Source: Castellaniella denitrificans (GTDB lineage: Bacteria; Pseudomonadota; Gammaproteobacteria; Burkholderiales; Burkholderiaceae_B). From it: a stretch of DNA of 64,000 bases. Position 1 is the stretch's first letter. The number at the start of each line of letters is the position of its first letter. Where the stretch lies: assembly GCF_027214045.1 (NCBI RefSeq), contig NZ_JAPWHE010000001.1:248001-312000 (forward strand), written 5' to 3'. Shown piece by piece: positions 1-8,599 of this stretch. The notes below the pieces were generated by a model. The model worked only from the letters and a program-made list of their open reading frames with translations, ran no database searches and was not told where the DNA came from. The position numbers and the translations under genes are program-made.

Positions 1-520
1 AGACCGACTGGACCAGCGCCTGGACGCCGCCCAGCACGGGATCCCGCAGGCGCACGGCCATGCCAGGCTGGTAGGGGCTCAGATCGGCTGGACCGGCGGT
101 TTCACGCAATTCCTCTGCCCGTCGGATGGTCTGGACCGCACCATCCGCCAGTGTGGCGGGCTGGTGGCCGAACATGACCAGCCGGCTGACGCCCACCGTG
201 GAACGCACTACGGACAGCGACTGCGTGGTCCGGGTGGGCCGCAGGAACAGATAGCGGGGAAACATGGGTTCGTGGGCGATCAGCGCGGGATCGGCTGTGA
301 TCGCGGCTGCACCAGCCGGGTCTGACGGCAGCGGCGCAGCGGACGCGCGATGGCGCCGCCCCCGTTCCCGGAAGACCTTGAACAGCGGCAGGTAGACCTC
401 GAAATCCTGGCGCAGCAGCTGTTCGGCGGCGGTGCGTTCCTGGCGGGGCTTGGTGTGGGCGACGTACCAGGCGGCGGGCCTGTCGACCATGTCGGCGGAG
501 CGGATAGGTTCAGCAGCCAT
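1..520 (-). CDS. RfaH/NusG-family transcription antiterminator, C-terminus cut by window edge
   Basis: The reverse strand is open from an ATG at 520 to the left edge (173 codons, no stop). The protein carries the NusG N-terminal signature WYVAHTKPRQE at residues 18-28, a FPRYLF motif near residue 88, and then the beginning of a KOW-like segment (PGMAVRLRDPVLGG). The spacing between the two parts is longer and the sequence more divergent than in housekeeping NusG, which fits the RfaH-type specialised antiterminators that act on long surface-polysaccharide operons by binding RNA polymerase. A second in-frame ATG at 490 (MVDRPAAWYV) is an equally possible start, because neither has a strong Shine-Dalgarno sequence. 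The target operon is probably to the left of the window. Confidence 0.8.
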   Translation of the reverse strand, partial: MAAEPIRSADMVDRPAAWYVAHTKPRQERTAAEQLLRQDFEVYLPLFKVFRERGRRHRASAAPLPSDPAGAAAITADPALIAHEPMFPRYLFLRPTRTTQSLSVVRSTVGVSRLVMFGHQPATLADGAVQTIRRAEELRETAGPADLSPYQPGMAVRLRDPVLGGVQALVQSV

Positions 521-569
521 GGCGGGGCTATCGGGAATATGGCTTTTTATTGTAGACGCCGATCACAAT

Positions 570-603
570 TCGGGCGCCTTCCTCTTTCAAGGAAGGCGCC
601 CGA
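570..603 (-). terminator. Strong hairpin downstream of the purine permease gene
   Basis: A perfect 14-bp inverted repeat (570-583 with 590-603) encloses a 6-base loop. It lies about 60 bp after the stop of the permease gene read on the minus strand, and just before the start of the antiterminator gene. There is no immediate U-run on the minus-strand RNA, so it is either a hairpin-only terminator or an RNA-end stabiliser. Confidence 0.5.
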
Positions 604-662
604 TGCATGACGCGCGGCAGCGGAACCGGATGGCCAAGCCAGCCATCCGGATCGCCCGAAGA

Positions 663-2147
663 TCAGGCCTCCGCGTGCTTGGCGGCCTCCACGGCGGCGT
701 CGGTGTCGTGCGGGGCGCCGTTGAAGAACAGGTTCAGCAGCACGGCCGACAGCGAGGTCAGCAGAATGCCCGACTCGATCAGCGGGTGGATGGCGTGCGG
801 CATCCACTGGCGGAAGTTCGGCGCGACCACGGGGATCATGCCCATGCCGATGGAGATGGCCACGATCATGGCGTTGTTGCGGTTCTTGACGAAGTCCACG
901 CCGCCCAGGATGCGGATGCCGGTGGCGGTGACCATGCCGAACATCACAATGCCCGCGCCGCCCAGCACCACGGTGGGCAGGGATTCGACCAGCGCCGCCA
1001 GTTTCGGCAGCAGGCCCAGGACCAGCAGGATGACGCCGCTGGCCACGCAGACGTAGCGGCTGCGCACCCCGGTGACGGCGACCAGGCCGACATTCTGGGA
1101 GAAACTGGAATACGGGAAGGTATTGAAGATGCCGCCGATCAGCGTGCCCAGGCCGTCGGTGCGCAGGCCGCGCGCCAGGTCCTTCTGGCCGATCTTCTTG
1201 CCGGTCATGTCGCCCAGGGCCAGGAACATGCCGGTGGATTCGATCAGGATCACGATCATGACCAACACCATGGTCAGGATCATCCAGAAGTCGAACTTCG
1301 GCATGCCGAAATGGAAAGGCAGGACGACGTCGACCCATTGGGCCTTGCCGACTTTCTCGAAGGTCATGATGCCCATGGCGGCCGTGATGACGGCGCCGAT
1401 GACGATGCCCAGCAGCACGGCGATGTTGGCCAGGAAGCCCTTGCAGAACTTGGCGATGACCAGGATCGACACCAGCACGATGGCGGCGACGCCCACGCCG
1501 GTGAGGTTGGCGTACCGGGGGTTGGGCACGGTGGGCATGATGGACAGGCCCTGGGGCACGGCGGGCAGCGGCGAACCCGGCGCGCCCGAGGCGGCCCGGA
1601 TGCTGTTGAGCCATTCCACGTAGTTGGGATCGACCAGGGACGGCGCGGTGGGCCCGAAGGGGTTGCCGAAGATCCAGTTGATGCCCACGCGCATCAGGGT
1701 GATGCCGATGATGGCGATGATGGTGCCGGTCACGACCGGGGGGAAGAAACGCAGCAGCCGGCTGATCCAGGGCGCGATGAGGATGGTGACGATCCCCGCC
1801 GCGATGATGGTGCCGAACAGCAATTGCGCGCCTTCGTGTCCCGGAGTGGACTGGGCGATGTGGATCATGGGGCCGACCGGGGCGAAGCTGACGCCCATGA
1901 TGACGGGCAGCTTGATCCCGAACCACTGGGTGGCGCCCAGGGACTGGATGATGGTGGCGATACCGCAGGCGAACAGGTCGGCGGCGATCAGCAGGGACAC
2001 TTCGTGCGAGTCCAGGCCGAGCGCCCGGCCGATGATCAGGGGGACGGCCACGGCGCCGGCGTACATCACCAGCACGTGCTGCAAACCCAGGGCCGTCAGC
2101 TGGCTCATCGGCAGGATTTCATCCACCGGAGCGACGGTTTTGCTCAT
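663..2147 (-). CDS. NCS2 (NAT) family xanthine/urate-type permease
   Basis: This 494-residue inner-membrane protein has the length and hydrophobic pattern of nucleobase:cation symporter-2 transporters (about 14 membrane spans). The NAT signature is visible as QNVGLVAVTG at residues 351-360. The first-helix Gln-His pair is at 23-24 and the membrane glutamate of the ESTG motif at 303. The QNVG form of the signature is typical of the xanthine/uric acid branch rather than uracil permeases; this is family knowledge, and the exact substrate is an inference. A large hydrophilic loop lies around residues 165-210. A GGAG Shine-Dalgarno is placed about 9 bases before the ATG. It stands alone between hairpins, so it is probably monocistronic. 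Confidence 0.85.
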   Translation of the reverse strand: MSKTVAPVDEILPMSQLTALGLQHVLVMYAGAVAVPLIIGRALGLDSHEVSLLIAADLFACGIATIIQSLGATQWFGIKLPVIMGVSFAPVGPMIHIAQSTPGHEGAQLLFGTIIAAGIVTILIAPWISRLLRFFPPVVTGTIIAIIGITLMRVGINWIFGNPFGPTAPSLVDPNYVEWLNSIRAASGAPGSPLPAVPQGLSIMPTVPNPRYANLTGVGVAAIVLVSILVIAKFCKGFLANIAVLLGIVIGAVITAAMGIMTFEKVGKAQWVDVVLPFHFGMPKFDFWMILTMVLVMIVILIESTGMFLALGDMTGKKIGQKDLARGLRTDGLGTLIGGIFNTFPYSSFSQNVGLVAVTGVRSRYVCVASGVILLVLGLLPKLAALVESLPTVVLGGAGIVMFGMVTATGIRILGGVDFVKNRNNAMIVAISIGMGMIPVVAPNFRQWMPHAIHPLIESGILLTSLSAVLLNLFFNGAPHDTDAAVEAAKHAEA

Positions 2148-2378
2148 GTCTTGTCTCCAAGGAAGCGGGACAACTCCGTGACCGGGGCCCCCTCATGTCT
2201 TAAATTGGAAGTCTGAAAGCGCCTTTCCGGCGTCTTGCGGCCACTCTACCGGAGGGCTTCGCGGGCCACCATGCGCAAACCACGATAAGGGCTTTTCGGT
2301 CGGACACATAATCCCGGGTAAACCCTGGGGTTTTTCAGTGAATCCGCATGACCCGGGCGGGGATGGCAGGGAAAGTCC

Positions 2379-4001
2379 CTAGGGGGATCCCCCCCGCCGC
2401 AGGCGTTCGATCCAGTGCCGGGTGGAAGCGTCGTGCCGGGCGTCGGCCGCCCCGGAAGCGGCGGCCGTGTCCGCGCGCGACGCCTGGCCCGACGAGGGGT
2501 CCAGTTCGGCGACGATGCCGCGCGCCAGGACCTTGCCGTATTCCACGCCCCACTGGTCGAAGGGATCGATGCCCCAGATCACGCCCTGGGTGAAGACGCG
2601 GTGTTCGTACAGGGCCAGCAGCGCGCCCAGGGAATAAGGCGACAGGCGCGGCAAGGCGATCAGATGGTTGGGCCGGCCGCCGGGATGGACGCGATGCGGG
2701 GCCAGCCAGTCCGCACGGGCGGCGTCCATGCCTTCGGCCAGGCATTCGGCGCGCGCCTGAGCCAGGGTCTTGCCGCGCATCAGGGCCTCGCGCTGGGCCA
2801 GGCAATTGGCCAGCAATTGGCGGTGGTGCGCCGGCCAGTGGTGGTCGGCCTCGCGGCACAGGATGAAGTCCACGGGCGCGCCGTCGCTGCCCTGGTGCAT
2901 CCACTGGAAGAACGTATGTTGCGCGTCGGTTCCCGGCATCCCCCACACGGCGGGGCCGGTGGGCACGCCCACGGGCCGGCCGGCGGCGTCCACCGACTTG
3001 CCCAGGGATTCCATGTCCAATTGCTGGATGTAAGGCACCAGGTTCGCCAGGCGCGAGTCATAGGGCGCGATGTTCAGGGATCCCTGGCCCAGCACGCTGC
3101 GGTTGGCGACGCCCGCCAGCGCCATGCGCACCGGGGCGTTTTCCGCCAGGGGCGCCTGGGTGAAATGCGCGTCCATGGCGGCGGCGCCCGCGCGCAGGCC
3201 CTCCAGCACGTCGACGCCCACGGCCAGCGTGGTGCTCAGGCTGACCGCCGACCAGAGCGAAAACCGCCCCCCGACCCAGTCCCACAGCCTGAAGATCTGA
3301 TCATCGGGCACGCCCCAGGCGCGGGCGCGGTCGGGCCGGGCGGTGACCGCGGCCAGATGAGCGGCCGGATCCAGGCCGGCGCCGGTCAGCCATTCACGGG
3401 CACGGGCGCCGTTTTCCAGGGTTTCGGCGGTGGTGAAGGATTTGGAGACCAGCACGACCAGGGTTTCGCGCGGGTCCAGCCCCGCGAGCCCGCCCTCGAT
3501 GGCGTGGCCGTCGATGTTGGCGACGAAACGCACGTCGCGCCAGGTACCGGCGTAGCCGAAGGCGGTGACGGCCAGGCGCACGCCCCAGTCGGAACCCCCG
3601 ATGCCCACATGCACGACGTGGCGCCAGCGCCGTCCGGCGTCGGCGCGCCGCACCCAGGCGTCCATGCGCTCGCGTTCCGCCCGCACCTCGGCCGGCGCCT
3701 CCGGCGCGCGCAGTACGGTATGCCAGGCCGCACGGCCTTCCGTGACGTTGACGGGCTCGCCCGCCAGCAGGCGGGCGCGCTGCGTGTCGAAGTCCCGCGC
3801 GCGCAGCAGGGCTTCGCCCGCGGCCATGAGATCGGACGAATGGCGCTGGCCGCTGGAATCCAGCGCCAGGCCGGGCGCTTCGATCAGGTCCAGGGCGTCG
3901 GGACGCGGCGCGCAGGTCTGCGCCGCCAGCGCGAAGCGTTTCCATTCGGGCAGATCGATGAGCGGTGCGGGCGTGTCGGCGGCAAGGGGACGATCGGACA
4001 T
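2379..4001 (-). CDS. pgi: Glucose-6-phosphate isomerase
   Basis: This is cytoplasmic phosphoglucose isomerase, which interconverts glucose-6-phosphate and fructose-6-phosphate. With the start at 4001 (MSDRPLAAD) the protein has 540 residues, the usual size. Visible motifs are the sugar-phosphate site GIGGSDWG (133-140) and SKSFTTAET (186-194), the catalytic glutamate in LDMESLGKS (Glu331), His362 in GTDAQHTFF, and Lys490 in QWGVEYGK. An ATG at 4037 would add 12 residues. The longer reading frame to 4169 runs through the thiolase terminator and is unlikely to be translated. Neither start has a clear ribosome binding site. Organisms of this family often lack phosphofructokinase, so the enzyme may serve mainly gluconeogenesis and polysaccharide precursors (inference). 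Confidence 0.93.
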   Translation of the reverse strand: MSDRPLAADTPAPLIDLPEWKRFALAAQTCAPRPDALDLIEAPGLALDSSGQRHSSDLMAAGEALLRARDFDTQRARLLAGEPVNVTEGRAAWHTVLRAPEAPAEVRAERERMDAWVRRADAGRRWRHVVHVGIGGSDWGVRLAVTAFGYAGTWRDVRFVANIDGHAIEGGLAGLDPRETLVVLVSKSFTTAETLENGARAREWLTGAGLDPAAHLAAVTARPDRARAWGVPDDQIFRLWDWVGGRFSLWSAVSLSTTLAVGVDVLEGLRAGAAAMDAHFTQAPLAENAPVRMALAGVANRSVLGQGSLNIAPYDSRLANLVPYIQQLDMESLGKSVDAAGRPVGVPTGPAVWGMPGTDAQHTFFQWMHQGSDGAPVDFILCREADHHWPAHHRQLLANCLAQREALMRGKTLAQARAECLAEGMDAARADWLAPHRVHPGGRPNHLIALPRLSPYSLGALLALYEHRVFTQGVIWGIDPFDQWGVEYGKVLARGIVAELDPSSGQASRADTAAASGAADARHDASTRHWIERLRRGGSP

Positions 4002-4058
4002 GGCGGCGGGATCGGGGTCGGCGGAATCGCCGGTCATTATGTCATGGGGCCATGTGAA

Positions 4059-4100
4059 ACGCCCCGGCGCTCTCCCTTTCGGAGGGGAGCGCCGGGGCGT
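4059..4100 (-). terminator. Intrinsic terminator after the fadN-thiolase operon
   Basis: A 13-bp perfect inverted repeat (4059-4071 with 4088-4100) extends inward to about 17 pairs including one G-U. On the minus-strand RNA it is followed by UUU. It lies about 20 bp past the thiolase stop codon and before pgi, so it separates the two transcription units. Confidence 0.6.
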
Positions 4101-4120
4101 TCGGGCCTGCGGGAAGACGA

Positions 4121-5317
4121 TCAGCAGCGTTCGAAGATCCCCGCGGCCCCCATGCCCGTCCCCACGCACATGGTGACCATGCCGTACTGCAGGTTGCGGC
4201 GGCGCAGGGCGTGGACGGTGGTGGCGGCACGGATCGCGCCGGTGGCGCCCAGGGGGTGGCCCAGGGCGATGGCGCCGCCCATGGGATTGACCACGTCCTC
4301 GTTCAGGCCCAGGTCGCGGATGACGGCCAGGGACTGAGCGGCGAAGGCTTCGTTCAGTTCGATCCAGCCCATCTGGTCCAGCGTCAGGCCGGCCTTCTTC
4401 AGGGCGGCCGGGATGGCTTCCTTCGGACCGATGCCCATGATGTCGGGCGGCACGCCGCGCACGGCGAAGGACACGAAGCGCGCCAGTGGCGTCAGATTGT
4501 GTTCCTTCAGGGCGCGTTCGGACACGACCAGCAGGGCGCCGGCGCCGTCGGAGGTCTGCGAGCTGTTGCCGGCGGTGACGCTGCCCTTGGCGGCGAACAC
4601 GGGGCGCAGGCGGGCCAGGGCCTCCAGACTGGTGTCGGCGCGCGGGCCTTCGTCCAGGCTGACGGTGTGGCGGGTCTCGCGGACTTCGCCGGCGGTCAGG
4701 TCGGGGACGCGACGCACGATTTCCACCGGCAGCATCTCGTCGGCGAATTCGCCCGACTGCTGGGCGGCCAGGGCGCGCTGGTGCGAACGCAGGGCGAAGG
4801 CGTCCTGGTCCTCGCGGGAGATCTTCCAGCGCTGGGCGACCTGCTCGGCGGTGGAACCCATGCCGTAGGCGATGCCGATGTTTTCTTCCTTCAGGTAGAC
4901 GTCGGGGCTGAAGGAGGTATTGATGCCCATGGTGGGCACGAGGCTCATGGATTCAGTGCCGCAGGCCAGCATCACGTCGGCCTCGCCCACGCGGATGCGG
5001 TCGGCCGCCATGGCGACGGCGGTCAGGCCGGACGCGCAGAAGCGGTTGACGGTGACCCCGCCGACCGACTGCGGCAGGCCGGCCAGCAGCACGCCGACGC
5101 GCGCGACGTTCAGGCCCTGCGGGCCTTCGGGGATGGCGCAGCCGACGATGGCGTCCTCGATCGCGGCGGGGTCCAGGCCGGGCGCCTGGGCCATCACGCC
5201 CTGAATCGCCTTGGCCAGCAGTTCGTCGGGCCGGGTGTGGGAATACATGCCGCGCGGGGCTTTGCCGATGGGCGTGCGCGTCGCGGCGACGATGTAGGCT
5301 TGTTGAAGGGCGGTCAT
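4121..5317 (-). CDS. Acetyl-CoA C-acyltransferase (3-ketoacyl-CoA thiolase, FadA type)
   Basis: This 398-residue thiolase cleaves 3-ketoacyl-CoA with CoA in the last step of beta-oxidation. The nucleophilic cysteine is Cys94 in NRFCASG, the catalytic His354 is in GHPLGATG, and the second active-site cysteine is Cys384 in MCVGTGMG. Length and motifs are complete. It starts 11 bases after the stop of the 3-hydroxyacyl-CoA dehydrogenase/hydratase gene and is co-transcribed with it as its downstream partner, the usual FadN-FadA pairing. The reading frame ends Phe-Glu-Arg-Cys, close to the family's usual end. Confidence 0.93.
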   Translation of the reverse strand: MTALQQAYIVAATRTPIGKAPRGMYSHTRPDELLAKAIQGVMAQAPGLDPAAIEDAIVGCAIPEGPQGLNVARVGVLLAGLPQSVGGVTVNRFCASGLTAVAMAADRIRVGEADVMLACGTESMSLVPTMGINTSFSPDVYLKEENIGIAYGMGSTAEQVAQRWKISREDQDAFALRSHQRALAAQQSGEFADEMLPVEIVRRVPDLTAGEVRETRHTVSLDEGPRADTSLEALARLRPVFAAKGSVTAGNSSQTSDGAGALLVVSERALKEHNLTPLARFVSFAVRGVPPDIMGIGPKEAIPAALKKAGLTLDQMGWIELNEAFAAQSLAVIRDLGLNEDVVNPMGGAIALGHPLGATGAIRAATTVHALRRRNLQYGMVTMCVGTGMGAAGIFERC

Positions 5318-5328
5318 TGCGGGTCTCC

Positions 5329-7752
5329 TCAGTTGCGGACGGGCTTGCCGGTTTGCAGGAGACCGGCAATGCGCTCTTGTGTCTTGGGGTTGGCGAGCAG
5401 GCCCAGGAAGGCCTCGCGCTCCAGCCGCAGCATCCAGGCTTCGTCGACCAGGCTGCCCGGATCGACGTCGCCGCCGCAGATGGCCGTGGCGACCTGTTCG
5501 GCGATGTGGAAGTCGTAGTCAGAGATGTAGCCGCCCACGCGCATGTTCACCAGTTGCGCCTTCAAGGTGGCGATGGCGTCGCGGCCGGCCACGGGGAAGC
5601 GCGCGGCCAGCGGCGGACGCCAGCCCTGTTCGGCCAGGTTGGCGGCTTCGCGCACGGCCACGTACAGCAGTTCGTGGCGGTTCATGACGATGGGGTCGGA
5701 ATCGCGCAGATAACCGATCTGGCGTGCCTCCAGGGCGGATTTGGACACGCGCGCGGTGGCCACGGCCAGGACGAAGTCCTTGACGTAGGCCAGCAGCGGC
5801 GCGTCCGGCGCGGACTGCGCCTGGATCTCGGCCGCGCGGCGGGCGCTGAACGTGATGCCGCCGGCGCCCGGCACCAGGCCGATGCCGACTTCCACCAGGC
5901 CGATGTAGCTTTCCAGGTGGGCGACGCGGCGCGCGCAGTGCACGGACAGTTCGCAACCGCCGCCCAGCGCCAGGCCGGCCACGGCCGCGACCACGGGCAC
6001 CTGGGCGTAGCGCAGGCGCATGACCATGTCCTGCATTTCCCTCTGGATCGGCTCGACGGCCTTGACGCCGCCGGACATGAAGGCCGGCAGCATGGCCTTC
6101 AGGTCGGCGCCCGCGGAAAACGGATCGTCCAGCTGAGCGACGACCAGGGCCTTGTAGTTCCGTTCGGCCAGGTCCACGGCGTGGACCACGCCGCGCACCA
6201 CGTCCGGGCTGAGGGTGTGCATCTTGGTCTTGAACGACACCAGCAGCACATCCTGGGGATGCGGGGCGGGCAGCGTCCAGCACAGCACGGCGTCGTCCTC
6301 GTGGACGATGTTCGGTTGCAGGGCCGGGCCTTCGCCGACCAGGCGCGGGGCGCCGATCTGGCGCCGGTAGACGGGCAGCGCGCTGCGCGGCACGTAGGCG
6401 TTCGCGGCCGGGCTGAAGGAGCCTTCCGGCGTGTGCACGGCCTGCGTGTCCCAGACGGTACCGCTGGTGGCCCAGGCGGGCAGCGGCGCATCCGACAGGG
6501 TCTTGCCGGCGGCGATGTCCTCATTGATCCATTCGGCGACCTGGCGCCAGCCGGCGGCCTGCCAGATCTCGAAGGGGCCGAAGCTGTGGCCGAAGCCCCA
6601 CTTCATGGCCTGGTCCAGTTCGCGCGCGCTGTCGGCGATGTCGCCCAGGTGCACGGCGCTGTAATGGAAGGTGTCGCGCAGCACGGCCCAGAGGAACTGC
6701 GCCTGGGGATGCGCGGAGTCGTGCAGCGCCTTCAGGCGTTTGGCGGGATCGCGCTCCTTCAGGATGTCTTTGACTTCGTCGTCGGCTTTTTCGCCGGAGG
6801 GCACGTACTGGCCCGCGGCGGGGTCCAGGCGCAGGATCTGCTTGCCTTCCTTCTTGAAGAAGCCGGCCTTGGTTTTCTGGCCCAGGGCGCCTTTTTCGAT
6901 CAGGGCGGCCAGCACGGGCGGCACACCGAAATGCGCGCGGAAGGGATCGTCGGGCAACTGGTTGCGCATCGTGTCGATGACGTGCGCCAGCGTGTCCAGG
7001 CCGACCACGTCGGCGGTGCGATAGGTGCCGGACTTGGCCCGGCCCAGGCGGGTGCCGGTCAGGTCGTCGACCAGTTCGTAGGGCAGGCCGAAGGCCTGAG
7101 TGTGGTGGAAGACCGACAGGATGCCGAACACGCCGATGCGGTTGCCGATGAAGTTCGGCGTGTCCTTGGCGCGCACTACGCCCTTGCCCAGTTGCGACAC
7201 CAGGAAGGTTTCCAGGTGGTCCAGCAGGGCCGGCTCGGTGGCGGCGGTGGGGATCAGCTCGACCAGCGGCATGTAGCGCGGCGGGTTGAAGAAGTGCACG
7301 CCGCAGAAGCGATGGCGCAGGGTCTCGGGCAGCGCTTCGGACAGGGACGTGATGGACAGGCCCGAGGTGTTGCTGGCGACGATGGCGTGCGGGTTCAGGG
7401 CTGGCGCCAGCTTGTGGTACAGGTCGCGCTTCCAGTCCAGGCGTTCGGCGATGGCCTCGATGACGACGTCGCAATCGGCCAGCAGCGCCAGGTCCTCGTC
7501 GTAGTTGGCCGGCGTGATCAGGTCGGCCAGGGCGCCGACGCCCAGGGGCGCGGGGTTGAGCTTTTTCAATTGGGCGATGGCGCGCTGGACGATGCCGTTC
7601 TTGCCGCCCTGGCCGTCGTCCTTGGCCAGATCGAACAGCACGACCGGCACGCCGGCGTTGACGCAGTGGGCGGCGATCTGCGCGCCCATGACCCCGGCGC
7701 CGCACACCGCCACGCGGCGGATGAACAGGGGGGCGGACTGGCTGGTTTGCAT
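5329..7752 (-). CDS. fadN: Bifunctional 3-hydroxyacyl-CoA dehydrogenase/enoyl-CoA hydratase (FadN type)
   Basis: This 807-residue beta-oxidation enzyme has its domains in FadN order: the NAD-binding 3-hydroxyacyl-CoA dehydrogenase first (GAGVMG at residues 18-23, then a dehydrogenase C-terminal domain) and the crotonase-fold hydratase second. This is the reverse of E. coli FadB. Both hydratase glutamates are in recognisable contexts (GGGCEL and GLVEVG), so both activities are predicted intact. It is the first gene of a two-gene operon with the thiolase. The start at 7752 has a GAGGA Shine-Dalgarno about 10 bases upstream. A sigma70-like promoter and a palindromic operator lie in the 107 bp before it, pointing to derepression by fatty acyl-CoA or fatty acid. 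Confidence 0.92.
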   Translation of the reverse strand: MQTSQSAPLFIRRVAVCGAGVMGAQIAAHCVNAGVPVVLFDLAKDDGQGGKNGIVQRAIAQLKKLNPAPLGVGALADLITPANYDEDLALLADCDVVIEAIAERLDWKRDLYHKLAPALNPHAIVASNTSGLSITSLSEALPETLRHRFCGVHFFNPPRYMPLVELIPTAATEPALLDHLETFLVSQLGKGVVRAKDTPNFIGNRIGVFGILSVFHHTQAFGLPYELVDDLTGTRLGRAKSGTYRTADVVGLDTLAHVIDTMRNQLPDDPFRAHFGVPPVLAALIEKGALGQKTKAGFFKKEGKQILRLDPAAGQYVPSGEKADDEVKDILKERDPAKRLKALHDSAHPQAQFLWAVLRDTFHYSAVHLGDIADSARELDQAMKWGFGHSFGPFEIWQAAGWRQVAEWINEDIAAGKTLSDAPLPAWATSGTVWDTQAVHTPEGSFSPAANAYVPRSALPVYRRQIGAPRLVGEGPALQPNIVHEDDAVLCWTLPAPHPQDVLLVSFKTKMHTLSPDVVRGVVHAVDLAERNYKALVVAQLDDPFSAGADLKAMLPAFMSGGVKAVEPIQREMQDMVMRLRYAQVPVVAAVAGLALGGGCELSVHCARRVAHLESYIGLVEVGIGLVPGAGGITFSARRAAEIQAQSAPDAPLLAYVKDFVLAVATARVSKSALEARQIGYLRDSDPIVMNRHELLYVAVREAANLAEQGWRPPLAARFPVAGRDAIATLKAQLVNMRVGGYISDYDFHIAEQVATAICGGDVDPGSLVDEAWMLRLEREAFLGLLANPKTQERIAGLLQTGKPVRN

Positions 7753-7796
7753 GATATTGTGTCCTCGCTGGTTTTAATGAGTTGCCCGATTTTTCG

Positions 7797-7825
7797 ATTG
7801 TCGCTGATTTGTGCCGAAAATTCAA
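7797..7825 (-). promoter_or_regulatory. Putative promoter of the fadN-thiolase operon
   Basis: On the minus strand a TTGAAT box (7820-7825) and a GACAAT box (7797-7802) are separated by exactly 17 bp. The -35 box lies inside the palindromic operator, so a bound repressor would block RNA polymerase. The match is moderate and rests on visual inspection. Confidence 0.45.
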
Positions 7826-7840
7826 ACGATCGTTTGAATT
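7819..7840. promoter_or_regulatory. 22-bp perfect palindrome, PsrA/FadR-like operator
   Basis: The 22 bases are a perfect dyad whose core reads CAAACgatcGTTTG. This fits the published binding pattern of the TetR-family fatty-acid regulator PsrA (G/C AAAC N2-4 GTTT G/C). It sits between the fadN operon and the divergent RAYT-like gene and overlaps the proposed fadN -35 box. The regulator gene is not in this window, so assignment to PsrA rather than another TetR repressor is inference. Confidence 0.6.
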
Positions 7841-7859
7841 CGAAAACGTCCCTTTCACC

Positions 7860-8579
7860 ATGGCTCGATTGCCCCGTCTCTACGCTCCTCGCATTCCCCA
7901 ATTGGTCGAGGCGCGCTTCGCGCGTCCGCTGGCGCCGGCGGACAGCCCTGCCCCGGCGGCGGCGCTGGACCGGATCCGCAACTGGCTGGCGGAGGAGATC
8001 GGGCGCGCGGCGGCGGGCGAACCCGGTGCCGTGGCCCTGCACGGCTGGGCCGTCCTGCCGGACCGCATCACGCTGCTGGCCACGCCGGGGGACGAGGCCG
8101 CGCTGTCGCGTCTGATGCAGGCGTTGGGACGGCGCATGGGCTCGGGCCTGATGCGCACCCGGGTCTACGCGGGCCGCTATCGCAATGCCCTGCTGGAGCC
8201 GGGGCGCTGGGTGCTTCCGGCCATGATCTGGCTGGAATCGCTGCCCGTCTCGACCGGCCAGGTCGGCGCGGCAACGCAATGGCCCTGGTCGTCGGCGGCG
8301 GAACATGCGGGGCTGGGCCTGGGGAGCGCGGCGGGCGCCCGCCCGGTCCTGACCGATCACCCCGACTACTGGCGCGAAGGCGACACGCCCTTCGCCCGCC
8401 AGGCCGTCTGGCGCAACCGCCTGGCCGCCGGCCTGGGCGAATCGCAGAGCCGGCCGATCGAGGCGGCGCTCTCGGGGCAATGGGCGCTGGGGGAAAGGAT
8501 CTTCCTGGCGCACCTGGGGCGCCTGGCGTCCCGGCGCGTCAGCCCGGCACCGCGCGGGCGGCCGAGAAAGGCGGGTTAG
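7860..8579 (+). CDS. Degenerate RAYT (REP-associated tyrosine transposase)-like protein
   Basis: The 239-residue protein aligns by eye along the whole length of the Y1_Tnp/RAYT family: MARLPRLY at the start, the beta-strand LHGWAVLP, LMQALGRR, GRYRNALL, a PWSS motif, LTDHPDYW and a C-terminal RGRPRK tail. The catalytic residues are lost. The family's PNHVHLL histidine pair reads PDRITLL (about residues 67-73), and the catalytic tyrosine of RYIELNPV appears as Trp (about residue 124). It is therefore predicted to bind DNA or RNA hairpins without cutting, a domesticated relic or regulator. The start at 7860 was chosen because the longer frame from 7782 would run through the operator. It ends 20 bp from the convergent receptor gene. 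Confidence 0.7.
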   Translation: MARLPRLYAPRIPQLVEARFARPLAPADSPAPAAALDRIRNWLAEEIGRAAAGEPGAVALHGWAVLPDRITLLATPGDEAALSRLMQALGRRMGSGLMRTRVYAGRYRNALLEPGRWVLPAMIWLESLPVSTGQVGAATQWPWSSAAEHAGLGLGSAAGARPVLTDHPDYWREGDTPFARQAVWRNRLAAGLGESQSRPIEAALSGQWALGERIFLAHLGRLASRRVSPAPRGRPRKAG

Positions 8580-8599
8580 GGGTCGCAGCGGCGGATCGA

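Noticed and set aside
4002-4169. N-terminal extension of the pgi frame
   Set aside because: It runs through the terminator hairpin and into the thiolase 3' end; conserved PGI sequence begins after 4001.
7782-7859. Longer start for the RAYT-like gene
   Set aside because: Would be translated through the palindromic operator and the fadN promoter; family similarity begins at MARLPRLY (7860).
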